The position numbers were made by a program, and so were the translations under genes. Shown piece after piece: positions 27,686-37,619 of a stretch of 64,000 nt of DNA; position 1 is the first letter of the stretch; each line of letters begins with the position of its first letter. The notes beneath the pieces are model-generated. The model was not told the DNA's origin, did not search any database, and was given only the letters and a program-made list of their open reading frames with translations. Origin of the DNA: Chitinophagaceae bacterium (GTDB lineage: Bacteria; Bacteroidota; Bacteroidia; Chitinophagales; Chitinophagaceae); the NCBI GenBank assembly GCA_016719165.1, contig JADKAJ010000003.1, forward strand, positions 62,001 to 126,000, given 5' to 3'.

Positions 27686-28201
27686 TTACTCTTCAATTTC
27701 TACCAACAATTCAATTTCTACCGCCATATTCATAGGTAAAGAACACATACCTACGGCAGACCTTGCATGTCTTCCTTTTTCTCCAAATATTTCTATCATC
27801 AAATCAGAAAAACCATTGATGACTTTTGGATGATCTTTAAAGTCTGGTTCACAGTTCACCATACCCAATACTTTAACTATACGTTTTACTTTGTTCAGGT
27901 TACCTAATTCAGCTTTAAGTACAGCAAGTTGATTAATGGCAGTAAGTCTCGCAGCCTGTTGTCCCTGTTCTATTGTCAGATCTTTGCCAACTTTACCTGT
28001 AATGAAAATGCCATGTGCATTGGATGGTCCCTTACCAGCGAGAAACAACAAGTTGCCACTCCTTACCACATGCACATAGTTAGCAATAGGCTTGCCAACG
28101 GCTGGAAATTCTATTTTCAGTTCCTTAAGTTTTGCTTCCGCATCTTGTGTAAACCCATTTGCAGATAAACTCAATAGTAATAGAAAGAAACATATCCTCA
28201 T
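27686..28201 (-). CDS. Exported RidA (YjgF/YER057c) family protein
   Basis: A 171-residue RidA-like protein with a signal peptide (MRICFFLLLLSLSANGFTQ), unlike the usual cytosolic RidA. The core covers about 35-170: YVHVVRSGNLLFLAGKGP, GKVGKDLTIEQGQQAARLTAINQLAVLKAELG, HARSAVGMCSLPMNMAVEIELLVEIEE. It lacks the clear arginine-centred imine site wording of RidA proper and resembles the YjgF paralogue group. It starts six bases after glpF, so it belongs to the glycerol cluster transcript. Confidence 0.85.
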   Translation of the reverse strand: MRICFFLLLLSLSANGFTQDAEAKLKELKIEFPAVGKPIANYVHVVRSGNLLFLAGKGPSNAHGIFITGKVGKDLTIEQGQQAARLTAINQLAVLKAELGNLNKVKRIVKVLGMVNCEPDFKDHPKVINGFSDLMIEIFGEKGRHARSAVGMCSLPMNMAVEIELLVEIEE

Positions 28202-28207
28202 ATGTGT

Positions 28208-28918
28208 CTATTTGATAAGTGAAAATGTCCAGGCGGCAAGCAAAGCACCTGCTATCGGTCCCACAATCGGTATCCAACTATAACTCCAGTCGCTGTCTCT
28301 TTTTCCGGGTATAGGTAAAAGAAAATGCGCAATCCTTGGTCCAAGGTCTCTTGCCGGGTTTATCGCATAACCGGTAGGGCCGCCTAAGGATAAGCCAATA
28401 CCTAAAACTAATAAGGTTACAGGTAATGCATCCAAAGTTCCTAATGAAGTTGTGGCAGGTGTAAAGGCCAGTGCACCAAACATTAAAACAAAAGTTCCGA
28501 TGAACTCTGTTATGAAATTATGTAAAGGACTGCGGATGGCCGGGGCTGTACAAAATATTGCTTTTTTCAGATCAGCATCTGAAGAAGCTTCAAAGTGTTT
28601 GTTATATGTCAGCCACACTAATACTGCTCCGGTAAAAGCCCCGGCTAATTGTGCCAGTAAATAAGAAGCAACTAAGGAAGATTTAAATGCTCCGGTTGCA
28701 GCTAAGGCAATAGTAACGGCGGGGTTCAGGTGACCACTTCCTCCCAGTTTCACCGAAGTATATACACCGAGAAACACTGCCATAGCCCAGCCAAAAGAGA
28801 TGACGATCCAGCCACTGTTCTGACCATAAGTTTTGTTTAAGACAACATTGGCCACCACACCACCACCCAAAAGAATGAGAAACGCAGTACCGATAAATTC
28901 GCCGAGAAATGGAGACAT
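28208..28918 (-). CDS. glpF: Glycerol uptake facilitator (aquaglyceroporin, MIP family)
   Basis: A 236-residue six-helix channel. Both pore half-helix motifs are present: HLNPAVTIAL (about residue 65) and YAINPARDLGPR (about 190); the Asp after the second NPAR is typical of glycerol-permeable members. The ATG at 28918 is chosen; an in-frame TTG two codons upstream is possible. It follows glpD by 11 bp and lets glycerol enter for GlpK and GlpD. Confidence 0.93.
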   Translation of the reverse strand: MSPFLGEFIGTAFLILLGGGVVANVVLNKTYGQNSGWIVISFGWAMAVFLGVYTSVKLGGSGHLNPAVTIALAATGAFKSSLVASYLLAQLAGAFTGAVLVWLTYNKHFEASSDADLKKAIFCTAPAIRSPLHNFITEFIGTFVLMFGALAFTPATTSLGTLDALPVTLLVLGIGLSLGGPTGYAINPARDLGPRIAHFLLPIPGKRDSDWSYSWIPIVGPIAGALLAAWTFSLIK

Positions 28919-28929
28919 AAGCAATCGTT

Positions 28930-30411
28930 TTAGTCAGGAAGATAGTTTTTTGCTATCGCATTAAAGTTATTGATTTGTTCTATTATCCAGGTTTGATCTT
29001 TGTCCATTTCTTTGCTCATGATTGCTGCCACCGCAGGTGCTTTCTCCATTGCAACAATTGCATCCAGCAATAATTGTCTTGTTCTGCGGGAAAGAAAATC
29101 CTCCACCGTCATACACATTTCTTCAGCTATAGATTTTTGGATGAACGTTGTAAGCTCACCGATAGTTAAAGATTTTATTTCAGCAGGTATTACAGGTTTA
29201 TCATGACCTGCCAGTTTCATGTCTGCAGTGATACAATTTCTTTTTTCTAGCCCGGCTTTTTCTATGGCTATGTTTACCACATCTTCCGCCATTTTCCGGT
29301 ATGTGGTCCACTTGCCTCCGGTAATAGTTATCATTCCCGAATCTGCAATTGTTACTAAATGATCTCTTGCCAGCGCTGCTGTTTTTTTACTCTTCCCTTT
29401 TACCAATGGCCTTAACCCGGCAAACATACTTTTTACATCGCTGCGTTGTGGGTCCTTGGTCAGGTAGCGGCCGATATGTGTAAGTACGAAATTAATTTCT
29501 TCTTCGAAAGGTATTGGTTCTGCTGAGATTCTTTTGACGGGAGTGTCGGTTGTGCCCAATACAACTTTATTATGCCAGGGCACTGCAAACAATACCCTGC
29601 CATCATCTGTCCTGGGAACCATGATGGCCGTATCACCGGGTAGAAATTCTTTGTCAACCACTAAATGTATTCCCTGGCTGGGGCTGATGATACTTTCATG
29701 TTTGGGATCATCCATTTTCATGACAGTATCGGTAAACACACCAGTAGCATTGATCACTACTTTGCTTTTTACTTCCCATCCTTTACCCGTTAGTGAATCT
29801 TTCACCCATACACCACAAACTTTCTGTTGCATTTTTAGTAAACCTGTAACCGGGAAATAATTCAGCACCACTGCACTATGCTGTACAGCTGTTTGTGCAA
29901 TACTGATAGCCAGCCTGGCATCATCAAACTGCCCATCATGGTACACAACTCCCCCGGTAAGTCCTTCTGTGTCCAACGTGGGGACCAATGACAGCGTTTC
30001 TTCTTTTGATAATAATACTGATGGGCCAAGACCCAGTTTGCCGGCCATCCAGTCATAGATCTTAAGTCCGATTCCATAAAAAGGTTTTTCCCACCACTTA
30101 TAGTTGGGTACAATGAATTGCTGGTTGTGGACCAGGTGAGGAGCATTTTTCAGCAACTGGCCTCTTTCTTTCAATGCTTCCATCACTAACCTGATATTTC
30201 CCTGCTGCAGGTAACGGACACCACCATGAACAAGCTTGGTGCTTTTGGAAGAAGTGCCTTTGGCAAAATCGTATTGTTCAAAGAGAATTGTTTTTAATCC
30301 TCTTGATGCTGCATCTAATGCTGTTCCAAGTCCTGTTGCGCCACCTCCAATGATACAGATATCCCATTCAGGCTGGGATTCGAGTTGCTGTATCATGTGC
30401 TGGCGGTTCAT
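28930..30411 (-). CDS. glpD: Glycerol-3-phosphate dehydrogenase (FAD)
   Basis: This enzyme oxidises glycerol 3-phosphate to dihydroxyacetone phosphate, passing electrons to quinones at the inner membrane. It has an N-terminal FAD-binding GxGxxG (ICIIGGGATGLGTALDAASRG), then SSKSTKLVHGGVRYLQQGN, ATGVFTDTV, and the C-terminal DAO_C region with ITGGKWTTYRKMAEDVV. The ATG at 30411 is preferred; a GTG at 30426 would add five residues. 493 residues. Confidence 0.95.
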   Translation of the reverse strand: MNRQHMIQQLESQPEWDICIIGGGATGLGTALDAASRGLKTILFEQYDFAKGTSSKSTKLVHGGVRYLQQGNIRLVMEALKERGQLLKNAPHLVHNQQFIVPNYKWWEKPFYGIGLKIYDWMAGKLGLGPSVLLSKEETLSLVPTLDTEGLTGGVVYHDGQFDDARLAISIAQTAVQHSAVVLNYFPVTGLLKMQQKVCGVWVKDSLTGKGWEVKSKVVINATGVFTDTVMKMDDPKHESIISPSQGIHLVVDKEFLPGDTAIMVPRTDDGRVLFAVPWHNKVVLGTTDTPVKRISAEPIPFEEEINFVLTHIGRYLTKDPQRSDVKSMFAGLRPLVKGKSKKTAALARDHLVTIADSGMITITGGKWTTYRKMAEDVVNIAIEKAGLEKRNCITADMKLAGHDKPVIPAEIKSLTIGELTTFIQKSIAEEMCMTVEDFLSRRTRQLLLDAIVAMEKAPAVAAIMSKEMDKDQTWIIEQINNFNAIAKNYLPD

Positions 30412-30439
30412 ATTTTTCAGTTGCACAATAACGGTTGTC

Positions 30440-30480
30440 AGGCTTTGTCATCCTTCGATAAACTCAGGATGACAAAGCCT
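30440..30480. repeat. Hairpin repeat, copy 1 (glpK-glpD gap)
   Basis: A 15-bp perfect inverted repeat (AGGCTTTGTCATCCT with AGGATGACAAAGCCT) around the loop TCGATAAACTC. This is the widespread CCTTCGATAAACTCAGG-type repeat. It could act as terminator or mRNA stabiliser between glpK and glpD. Confidence 0.75.
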
Positions 30481-30566
30481 GATTCAAGAAACGTTTTATA
30501 CGATTTAGCTAATTCATTAATCTCATACTTATCCCTGTTAAATAATGCCTTTTTCTTTTTCCCTGA

Positions 30567-30591
30567 TCACCCTTCGATAAACTCAGGGTGA
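30567..30591. repeat. Hairpin repeat, copy 2 (glpK-glpD gap)
   Basis: Same 11-base loop TCGATAAACTC as copy 1, with arms TCACCCT and AGGGTGA. Arm changes relative to copy 1 (AT to AC on the left, AT to GT on the right) keep pairing, so the stem is under selection. Confidence 0.75.
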
Positions 30592-30604
30592 CATCAACTT
30601 TTCG

Positions 30605-32104
30605 TTATTTAGCATCTGCCCATGCAATCGAAGCATTAACTGCCCTTTGCCAGCCCTTAACCAGCTCATTCCTTTTCTCATCAACCATAGAAGGAGAAAA
30701 TGATTTGTCTGCCTGCCATTGTTCTTGTATCTCTTCAACACTTTTCCAATAACCAACAGCAAGGCCTGCGAGGTAGGCTGCGCCTAATGCAGTGGTCTCG
30801 GTAATCTTAGGCCTCACAACTTTTGTATTCAGAATATCGCTCTGGAATTGCATTAGCTGGTTATTTACGGTGGCCCCGCCATCTACTCTTAATTCTTTGA
30901 TATGAATCGCGGCATCTGCCTCCATTGCTTTCAGTACATCAAAGGTTTGGTAAGCAATACTGTCCAAAGCAGCTCTTGCGATATGAGCATTGCTGCTGCC
31001 TCTTGTCAAGCCAAAAATGCTGCCCCTGGCATATTGATTCCAATGTGGTGCTCCCAGGCCTGCAAAAGCAAGAACGATATAAACACCTTCAGTATCTTTC
31101 ACCTGTGCGGCTAACTTTTCTATTTCGGCAGAAGTCCGGATGATCTTCAATTCATCCCGGAGCCATTGAACAACTGCGCCGGCAATGAATACACTTCCTT
31201 CCAATGCATATTCCGTTTTATTATCTATTTGCCAGGCAATAGTTGTCAGTAAATTGTTTTTGGAAGCAATAGCTTTCTCCCCGGTATTCATAAGCATAAA
31301 GCAACCGGTTCCATAGGTATTCTTCACCATACCGGGTTGTGTACATAGCTGTCCGAACAAAGCAGCCTGCTGATCACCGGCAATACCCGCAATCGGAATT
31401 CTTGAATCAGGTATGATACTCCCGGTGACTCCATAGATTTTGCTGCTGGGTTTTACTTCCGGTAACACAGAAGCAGGTATATCAAATATTTTCAGCAACT
31501 CTTCATCCCATTGCAGGGAATGAATATTGTAAAGCATTGTTCTAGATGCATTGGAAACATCGGTGACATGGACTTCTCCGTTGGTGAGTTTCCAGGTGAG
31601 CCATGAATCAATGGTTCCAAATGCAAGTTCTCCATTTATTGCTTTTTGTCTTGCGCCTGTTACATTATCTAATATCCATTTCAGTTTGGTGGCAGAGAAA
31701 TACGCATCGATGATCAACCCTGTTTTTCGCTGAATGGTTTCTGCCCATCCGGCTGATTTCAGTTTATCGCAGTCTGAAGCAGTTCTTCTGTCCTGCCAGA
31801 CTATCGCATTATAAATGGGCTGACCTGAACTTTTATCCCAAACTACGGTAGTTTCCCGCTGATTGGTGATGCCAATGCCTGCAATTTGCTTCATATTAAT
31901 ATTGGCTTTGGCTACTGCCTCTGCCATCGTACCGTATTGGGTGCTCCAGATCTCTTCTGCATCATGTTCTACCCAGCCGGGTTGAGGAAATAGTTGCCTG
32001 AATTCTTTTTGTGCCTGGCTGATGATATTGCCTTGTTCGTCAAATACAAGGCTGCGGCTGCTGGTTGTACCCTGGTCAAGGGCCAGTATGTAATGTGAAG
32101 GCAT
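30605..32104 (-). CDS. glpK: Glycerol kinase
   Basis: It phosphorylates glycerol with ATP. The 499 residues match the FGGY family: N-terminal phosphate motif ILALDQGTTSSRSLVFDEQGN, GWVEHDAEEIW, GITNQRETTVVWD, WQDRRTA, and the C-terminal ATP site ELRVDGGATVNNQLMQFQSDIL with TALGAAYLAGLAVGYW. First gene of the cluster glpK-glpD-glpF-ridA on the minus strand, with a 193-bp gap carrying two hairpin repeats before glpD. Confidence 0.96.
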   Translation of the reverse strand: MPSHYILALDQGTTSSRSLVFDEQGNIISQAQKEFRQLFPQPGWVEHDAEEIWSTQYGTMAEAVAKANINMKQIAGIGITNQRETTVVWDKSSGQPIYNAIVWQDRRTASDCDKLKSAGWAETIQRKTGLIIDAYFSATKLKWILDNVTGARQKAINGELAFGTIDSWLTWKLTNGEVHVTDVSNASRTMLYNIHSLQWDEELLKIFDIPASVLPEVKPSSKIYGVTGSIIPDSRIPIAGIAGDQQAALFGQLCTQPGMVKNTYGTGCFMLMNTGEKAIASKNNLLTTIAWQIDNKTEYALEGSVFIAGAVVQWLRDELKIIRTSAEIEKLAAQVKDTEGVYIVLAFAGLGAPHWNQYARGSIFGLTRGSSNAHIARAALDSIAYQTFDVLKAMEADAAIHIKELRVDGGATVNNQLMQFQSDILNTKVVRPKITETTALGAAYLAGLAVGYWKSVEEIQEQWQADKSFSPSMVDEKRNELVKGWQRAVNASIAWADAK

Positions 32105-32169
32105 TTAATCAAAATTTGTAACTGGTAAGTTAAGTAAAACTTTGATTGCGAGCAGGAGGAGTCAATGAA

Positions 32170-34672
32170 TTAAAATGCTACCCGGAAACTTCCGAAAATA
32201 CCAAAGGTTTTATCATCATCCTTTTTTAGTGTAGAGGGCAGTACTCTCCATACAAAATCAATACGGAAGACTTTTAAAATATTATCAATCCCGGTACCTA
32301 ATTCCAAATAAGTTTTCCCATCAAGTGATTGGAAAGTATGCCCCTGTTTAAAATTCAGCGCCTTATTGGCTGCAGATAAACTTCCCCAGAGGGATTTAGC
32401 TGTCCAGAACTGCCGGAAGCGCAGCTTGGGAAATAAACGGAAAATACCGTTACCTATATTATGCTCAAAATTGATTCCGGCATATCTATCATGAATAAAC
32501 TCCCAGCGGTTCATCATGTTAAAGGCATATTTATTATAATAGTATAACTCATTGCCCGGTGCAATATCCAGCATGGTATAGGGCAGGGTACCAAATGTTT
32601 TTCCGGCATAGATATACCAGGAAATATTCCCATACGGCGGGACTTTGAAATAATCGGATACGCTGGCAGAAACTTTTGTATAGCTATAGCTGCTTTTCAA
32701 TACACCGGAAAATCCGCGGCTGATATTAATTTCACCAATAGGATAGATACTGCCGAGACTGGTACGGTAAAAATGACTTTCCAGGAATCTTTCCAGGTAG
32801 GCAAAACGCAACCGAACCGAAATTTCAAAGTTGGTAAGCGGATTACCACTTGCATCGGCCCTGAATGAATCAATTGGAATAAGATTTCTCAATGGCAAAT
32901 AAGACTTATGTGTGATCGTCAGTTTATTCGACATCCAGGGAAGTGTTTCTTTATAAAACTCAAAACGTTTTTCATTGACTTTGATATTTTTTACGGGGAT
33001 GCCATTCTTTCTTACAGCCAGGGCAAAAATATTATCCTGTGATACTTCCCCGTAATAGTTCTGTCCCCAGTCCAGGTCGTTGGTAAAAGAAGCATAAAGG
33101 AACATCCGCGGATCTTTTTTTAGGCAGGTAGAAAATTTCTCCCATGCCTTTCAGGTTCCTGTCACCAAAGCCATAGGCGAGGTAGCCATGCAGCTTGATC
33201 TTTTTATCAAAAAGTTTATTGGTGCCTAAATCAAACCGCATCCGGAAACCTTCCCATCCATTGGAGGTTATCCAGTTCATCCAGGGGCCGATCTGGAAAT
33301 TACCGATGTCTTTATAACCGGTACCTATAAATGCCATTGTTTTGGTGAAACGCTGAAAGACCGGCGCATTGGTAAGAGTGTCAATCATCTTAATGATGCC
33401 TGCTTCTGTTTTACTAAGTGGCTCATGTCTTGCTTCAACCCAAAATTCCTTTTTCTTTTCATCTGCATTAGGAAGAGTGATAATCTCTTCCATTATTTTA
33501 TTTTTATCCAGTTCATTCAGTACAGACGTGTCATTAATAATAACATTTCTGTAAGTGGTTGTTTTACGGCCAATAAAACCAGGGCGGTCCTTCCCAACCG
33601 GGGATACATCCGCCACAAATTTATCTTTTGCTAAAAACCAGGTGGAATCATTGATCATTTTATATTCCTGTATCAGGCTGAGATTTTCCACAAAATTCAC
33701 ATTGGCTTCTCTGCCCAGCCGCAGGTTCATTTTTTGTATGGCAAATGTGCCAACATGTACCCAGCAATCCCCTTCAAACGTATCTCCACCCTTTCGGCGC
33801 GGTGTAAATACAAGGTGGAAATAGCGATTATTAGCGATAAGCTGTGTGTCAATCACCCTGTAATTATAATAGTAATCACCATTGTCACTTATCGGGCTTA
33901 CAAATTGTTTATCAAAAACCGGAATGAAGTTGTTGTATACATTCACTACCTGGTCCATACCACCCAGCATTTTCAATGCACTTTCATTTTTTACGCCGTT
34001 GGTATTGGCAGCTTTTATTATTTCTCTTCTTTTCTTTGGACTCTTTTGGTAATAATAATCGGAGAGGGCTTCTGTAAGATAAGTAGGCAGATACTTCAAT
34101 CCTTCAGCGGTATCTATATTTTCATTGATAAGATCGCTGATCGGTTTGAACGGTTTGAATTTTCCGAATTTTTCAAAATTGATATTCTTCAGGTCCAGTT
34201 CCAGTTTATTATATAATTCGTATGAAAAATTATCAAACCGGTAACGGTCATTCCGGGGTTTGTTTTGAACGATCTTTCTCCAGACCAATAACCCTTTATT
34301 TACTTTGACTTTCAGCTGGGCGCCTTCGTTAAAAGTGCCCCTTTCCATGAGTATTGTTGTTAAGATAGAATCGTTGCTATTAGTAAGAACAAACCGAAAG
34401 GGTTGATAGCCTACACAAGTGATTTCAAGTGTATCTGAAGGCCATTTATTAAAATAAAAGGTAAAAGAGCCAGAGGAGTCAGTCAGTTTTCCAAGGGTAG
34501 TATTTTTGAAACTTACTGATGCAAAGGGGATAGGCTCTTCACTATGGGAATCTTTGACAGTACCCCTGATGGTTTTAGTTTGGGACAGCACAGGTAAGGC
34601 AACCACCAGCATATTTAGGAGAAATAGGATAAGGTATTGTTTCAACGGGAGCATTATGCTGTAAAAATACAA
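32170..34672 (-). CDS. DUF5686/carboxypeptidase-regulatory-like outer-membrane protein, one frameshift
   Basis: A protein of about 830 residues split in two frames. The first part starts at 34672 with a signal peptide, then a carboxypeptidase-regulatory-like domain (IRGTVKDSHSEEPIPFASVSFKNTTLGKLTD), then DUF5686 sequence. Near 33115-33121 an A7 run (T7 on the plus strand) moves the frame; with A6 the reading continues smoothly as FYLPKKDPRMFLYASFTNDLDWGQNYYGEVS. The second part (to 32170) is barrel-like and ends in a C-terminal aromatic (FGSFRVAF). DUF5686 proteins are outer-membrane proteins of unknown role. The frameshift may be real, a sequencing error or slippage. Confidence 0.8.
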
Positions 34673-34757
34673 CGGCTAATAATATCAGGGAGTGTTAAAT
34701 TGATAGAAGGCCGGGTGGGTCAAAAAAATAATTTGGAAATGTAGAAAAGCTCTACTT

Positions 34758-34774
34758 ACTTTGTATTTCAAAGT
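34758..34774. promoter_or_regulatory. Palindromic operator candidate, site 1
   Basis: The 17-bp palindrome ACTTTGTATTTCAAAGT lies seven bases before the ATG of the membrane gene at 34781. An exact reverse-complement copy is at 35773-35789. The adjacent winged-helix regulator is the likely binder. Confidence 0.65.
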
Positions 34775-34780
34775 GCTTTT

Positions 34781-35422
34781 ATGAATGAAACCAGCCAACA
34801 AAATGATTCTTTGCAGGACATTAAAGATATCCGCCGTATTATGGACCGGTCAAGCCGCTTTCTTTCATTAAGTGGTTTAAGCGGAATAGCAGCAGGTGTT
34901 TGTGCCCTGGCAGGTGCTGTTGTTGCCAACAATATTCTGAAGAATTATTACGGTAGTTATAATAGCCAGGGTTTTTTTTCTGGTGATGATTTTAGCCGGC
35001 TCAAGATCAGGCTGGCAGGGTTGGCGGCAGTTGTTTTTGCAATGGCATTTGCTTCTTCCTTTTACCTGACATGGAAGAAAGCCAGAAAGCAGGGACTACC
35101 TGTATGGGATTATACGTCAAAACGATTAGCCTGGAATATGATAGTACCGCTGGTTACCGGAGCTGCTTTCATTGCGGGAATGCTCAGGTATGATATATGG
35201 ATATTTGTAGCACCGGCATGCCTGCTGTTTTATGGCCTTGCTCTCGTAAATGCAAGTAAGTACACTTTATCAGATATTCGTTATTTGGGTTATTGTGAGA
35301 TAGTATTGGGGTTGGTCAATATGTTTTTTATTGGCTATGGTTTATGGTTCTGGGCAATTGGTTTTGGCGTATTGCATATCATTTATGGAATCATTATGTG
35401 GTCGAAATATGAAAGAAAATAA
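34781..35422 (+). CDS. Multi-pass membrane protein next to regulator
   Basis: A 213-residue protein with about six hydrophobic segments (near 30-55, 82-103, 118-138, 140-160, 172-192 and 194-208). A hydrophilic N-terminus (NETSQQNDSLQDIKDIRRIMDRSS) precedes them. Similar proteins are often encoded just before a HTH_34-type regulator in Bacteroidota, as here (31-bp gap). Its start codon is close to the palindrome at 34758, so it is probably controlled by that regulator. Function unknown. Confidence 0.75.
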   Translation: MNETSQQNDSLQDIKDIRRIMDRSSRFLSLSGLSGIAAGVCALAGAVVANNILKNYYGSYNSQGFFSGDDFSRLKIRLAGLAAVVFAMAFASSFYLTWKKARKQGLPVWDYTSKRLAWNMIVPLVTGAAFIAGMLRYDIWIFVAPACLLFYGLALVNASKYTLSDIRYLGYCEIVLGLVNMFFIGYGLWFWAIGFGVLHIIYGIIMWSKYERK

Positions 35423-35453
35423 TAAGTGGAAGGTTTGATCAGAAGAAAAAAGT

Positions 35454-35798
35454 ATGAAAAATCCTATAACTGGTTTAAGTAAAGTGTTTGAAAGCCGCAT
35501 CCGACTTGGTGTGATGAGTGTATTGATGGTAAACGAGGAGGTGAATTTTAATGACCTGAAAGAAATGCTGGAAGTAACAGATGGTAACCTGGCCACTCAT
35601 TTGGTAAACCTGGAAGAGAATGGTTTTATTAAGGTGCATAAAGGTTTTATCGGAAAGAAGACCAATACCACCTATTCAGTAACCAAGTCCGGGGAAAAGG
35701 CATTTAGAGAGCACATCATTGCATTGGAAAATATGATCAAAGGGAATGAAGTAGATTTTTTTTTGCACTTATACTTTGAAATACAAAGTACTTTTTAA
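35454..35798 (+). CDS. Winged-helix transcriptional regulator (HTH_34 type)
   Basis: A 114-residue DNA-binding protein. The winged helix spans almost the whole length: RIRLGVMSVLMVNEEVNFNDLKEMLEVTDGNLATHLVNLEENGFIKVHKGFIGKKTNTTYSVTKSG, in the style of PF13601 (MarR/ArsR-like). The second palindrome overlaps its 3' end, just ahead of a small membrane gene and creD. I infer that it regulates both the upstream membrane gene and the downstream creD unit. Confidence 0.88.
   Translation: MKNPITGLSKVFESRIRLGVMSVLMVNEEVNFNDLKEMLEVTDGNLATHLVNLEENGFIKVHKGFIGKKTNTTYSVTKSGEKAFREHIIALENMIKGNEVDFFLHLYFEIQSTF
35773..35789. promoter_or_regulatory. Palindromic operator candidate, site 2
   Basis: ACTTTGAAATACAAAGT, the exact reverse complement of site 1. 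It lies inside the last codons of the regulator gene and about 25 bp before the next ATG (35815), so it is well placed to control the downstream membrane gene and creD. Confidence 0.65.
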
Positions 35799-35814
35799 AT
35801 TATTGGAAATTAAA

Positions 35815-36250
35815 ATGAATCATTTCTTATATACTTTCTATACATGGATTTTATCCCTGCTTGTTCTGGTAGCGGGGCTTGCAGGATATGATTTTTACTT
35901 TTTTGCAGCCGGACAATCTTTTGAATGGTTTTTTGCGTAGTTTATTGCTCTAATATTTTTTGATGGTTGCTTCTTCGCCGGCATTTTTAATGGCATGGGG
36001 TGTGCTTTCGATTATCATTATGTCTGCTTATTCCCAGGTTGAAAAAATTGGCCTTTGGATATTGGCAGTCATTCTGTCAATAGTTATAAATATTATTTGC
36101 TTGCTCCTTGTTTTTGCCAGAGAAGAAATTAGCCGGGAAATGTTATGGATGTGCTGGCCGGCTTACTTATCAGCTGCTGTTGTTATAACAATTCGTTCGA
36201 AACAATTTTTCAGTTTAATTCATAAATCTAAGAATGATGGAAACACTTGA
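35815..36250 (+). pseudogene. Small membrane protein, frameshifted
   Basis: The first part (MNHFLYTFYTWILSLLVLVAGL...) stops at a TAG at 35938. The second part continues in another frame from about 35963 (MVASSPAFLMAWGVLSIII ... HKSKNDGNT). Together they make a four-helix protein of about 145 residues. It ends overlapping the creD start, which supports an operon. Disruption may be real or a sequence error. Confidence 0.55.
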
Positions 36251-37550
36251 ATCAATCAAAAGCGCAACTTCCTTTTGGGGTAAAGGAAAATTATTTCTTA
36301 AATGTATTATCATCTTCCTGATGGCGATGCTGCTTTGGATACCTACTAACTTTATTATGGAAGTAGTAAAAGAAAGAGAGGGCCGGCAAAAGAAGCTATT
36401 GCAGATATCAGCAGTAAGTGGGCTGGACGACAAGCGGTAACCGGCCCTTTATTAATGATACCATACAAGTTACTGCTGGTTGATGAAAAAGGAAGCCAAA
36501 GCTGGCAAAGACAAAATGCGTACTTCATGCCAGATATGCTAGATGTTTCATCAAAAGTATTTCCCTGAAAAAAAAAAGCGGGGTATCTATGAAGTGGCTG
36601 TTTATAAAACGGATATTATGCTGACCGGAAGATTTAATAACATTCCGTGGCAGAAATTGGAAATTGCAGCAGATCAAATTTTGTGGAATGAAGCAGTATT
36701 GCTATTCAAAAGTACAGGACCAGTTGAAAGGTATCAATGAAGACCTTTTTGTAAAATGGAATGACAGTAGATTTGTTTTTACAACACAGGCAACCGGTCA
36801 GACCCCGCTCGAGGATGCTTTTTTTACATCAGTACCAATAACACAGGATAATGCTGCAAGCGGAAGCACTTTCAGTATTCATTTTTCTCTTAACGGATCG
36901 GAACAGTTACTTTTTTTCTGCGCTGGCCAGGGAGAATAAAATAGAGATGAGTTCCGTATGGCCCGACCCGGGGTTTACAGGAATAAAACTTCCGGATTCA
37001 AGACAGGTAACTGATAGTGGCTTTACGGCTAAATGGAAATATATGAACAGGGCGATGCCACAAGTCTGGAAAAATACTTTTTATAATTTCTCGCGGCTCA
37101 ATTCGGGGCTGATTTACTGATACCGGTTGATAGTTATAACAAGACTGAGCGGTCGTAAAGTATGCCCTACTTTGTATTATGCTCACTTTTGCAGCTTTCT
37201 TTTGGTAGAAACTATTTATAAAAGACCATTACACCTGGTACAGTATGGCCTGGCTGGTCTGGCACTAGTACTGTTCTATACCTTGTTATTATCAATTTCT
37301 GAATATACAGGGTTTAACCTGGCCTACCTCATCGCCGGATCTTGCTACTATTGGACTGGTAGGTTGGTATGTGGGAAGCATTCTTAAATCATCCAAATTG
37401 GCTTTGTTTATCAGTTTTGTACTGGCAGTGGTTTACAGTTACATTTTCAGCATAATACAATTACAGGATTACGCATTGCTGATGGGAAGTATTGGTTTGT
37501 TTGTGGCTTTAGGTATCATAATGTATTTCTCAAGAAAATTAGAATGGTAA
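36234..37550 (+). pseudogene. creD: CreD-type inner-membrane protein, multiply frameshifted
   Basis: CreD (PF06123) is a polytopic inner-membrane protein linked to envelope integrity. All parts are recognisable but in changing frames. They are the N-terminal helix with KEREGRQKKLLQ; SSKWAGRQAVTGPLLMIPY; FPEKKKRGIYEVAVYKTDIML; LKGINEDLFVKWNDSRFVF; FTGIKLPDSRQVTDSGFTAKWKY; then the C-terminal helices (IQYGL-like region, LFYTLLLSISEYTGFNLAYLIA, LQDYALLMGSIGLF, MYFSRKLEW). At least six one-base shifts occur in 1.3 kb, yet residues are well conserved between them. Confidence 0.85.
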
Positions 37551-37619
37551 TTATATAATAGCTTTAAATACAAAACCCTCTTTTTATAGTGTCTGGCTTT
37601 ACTGTTATTTCATTTCTTT

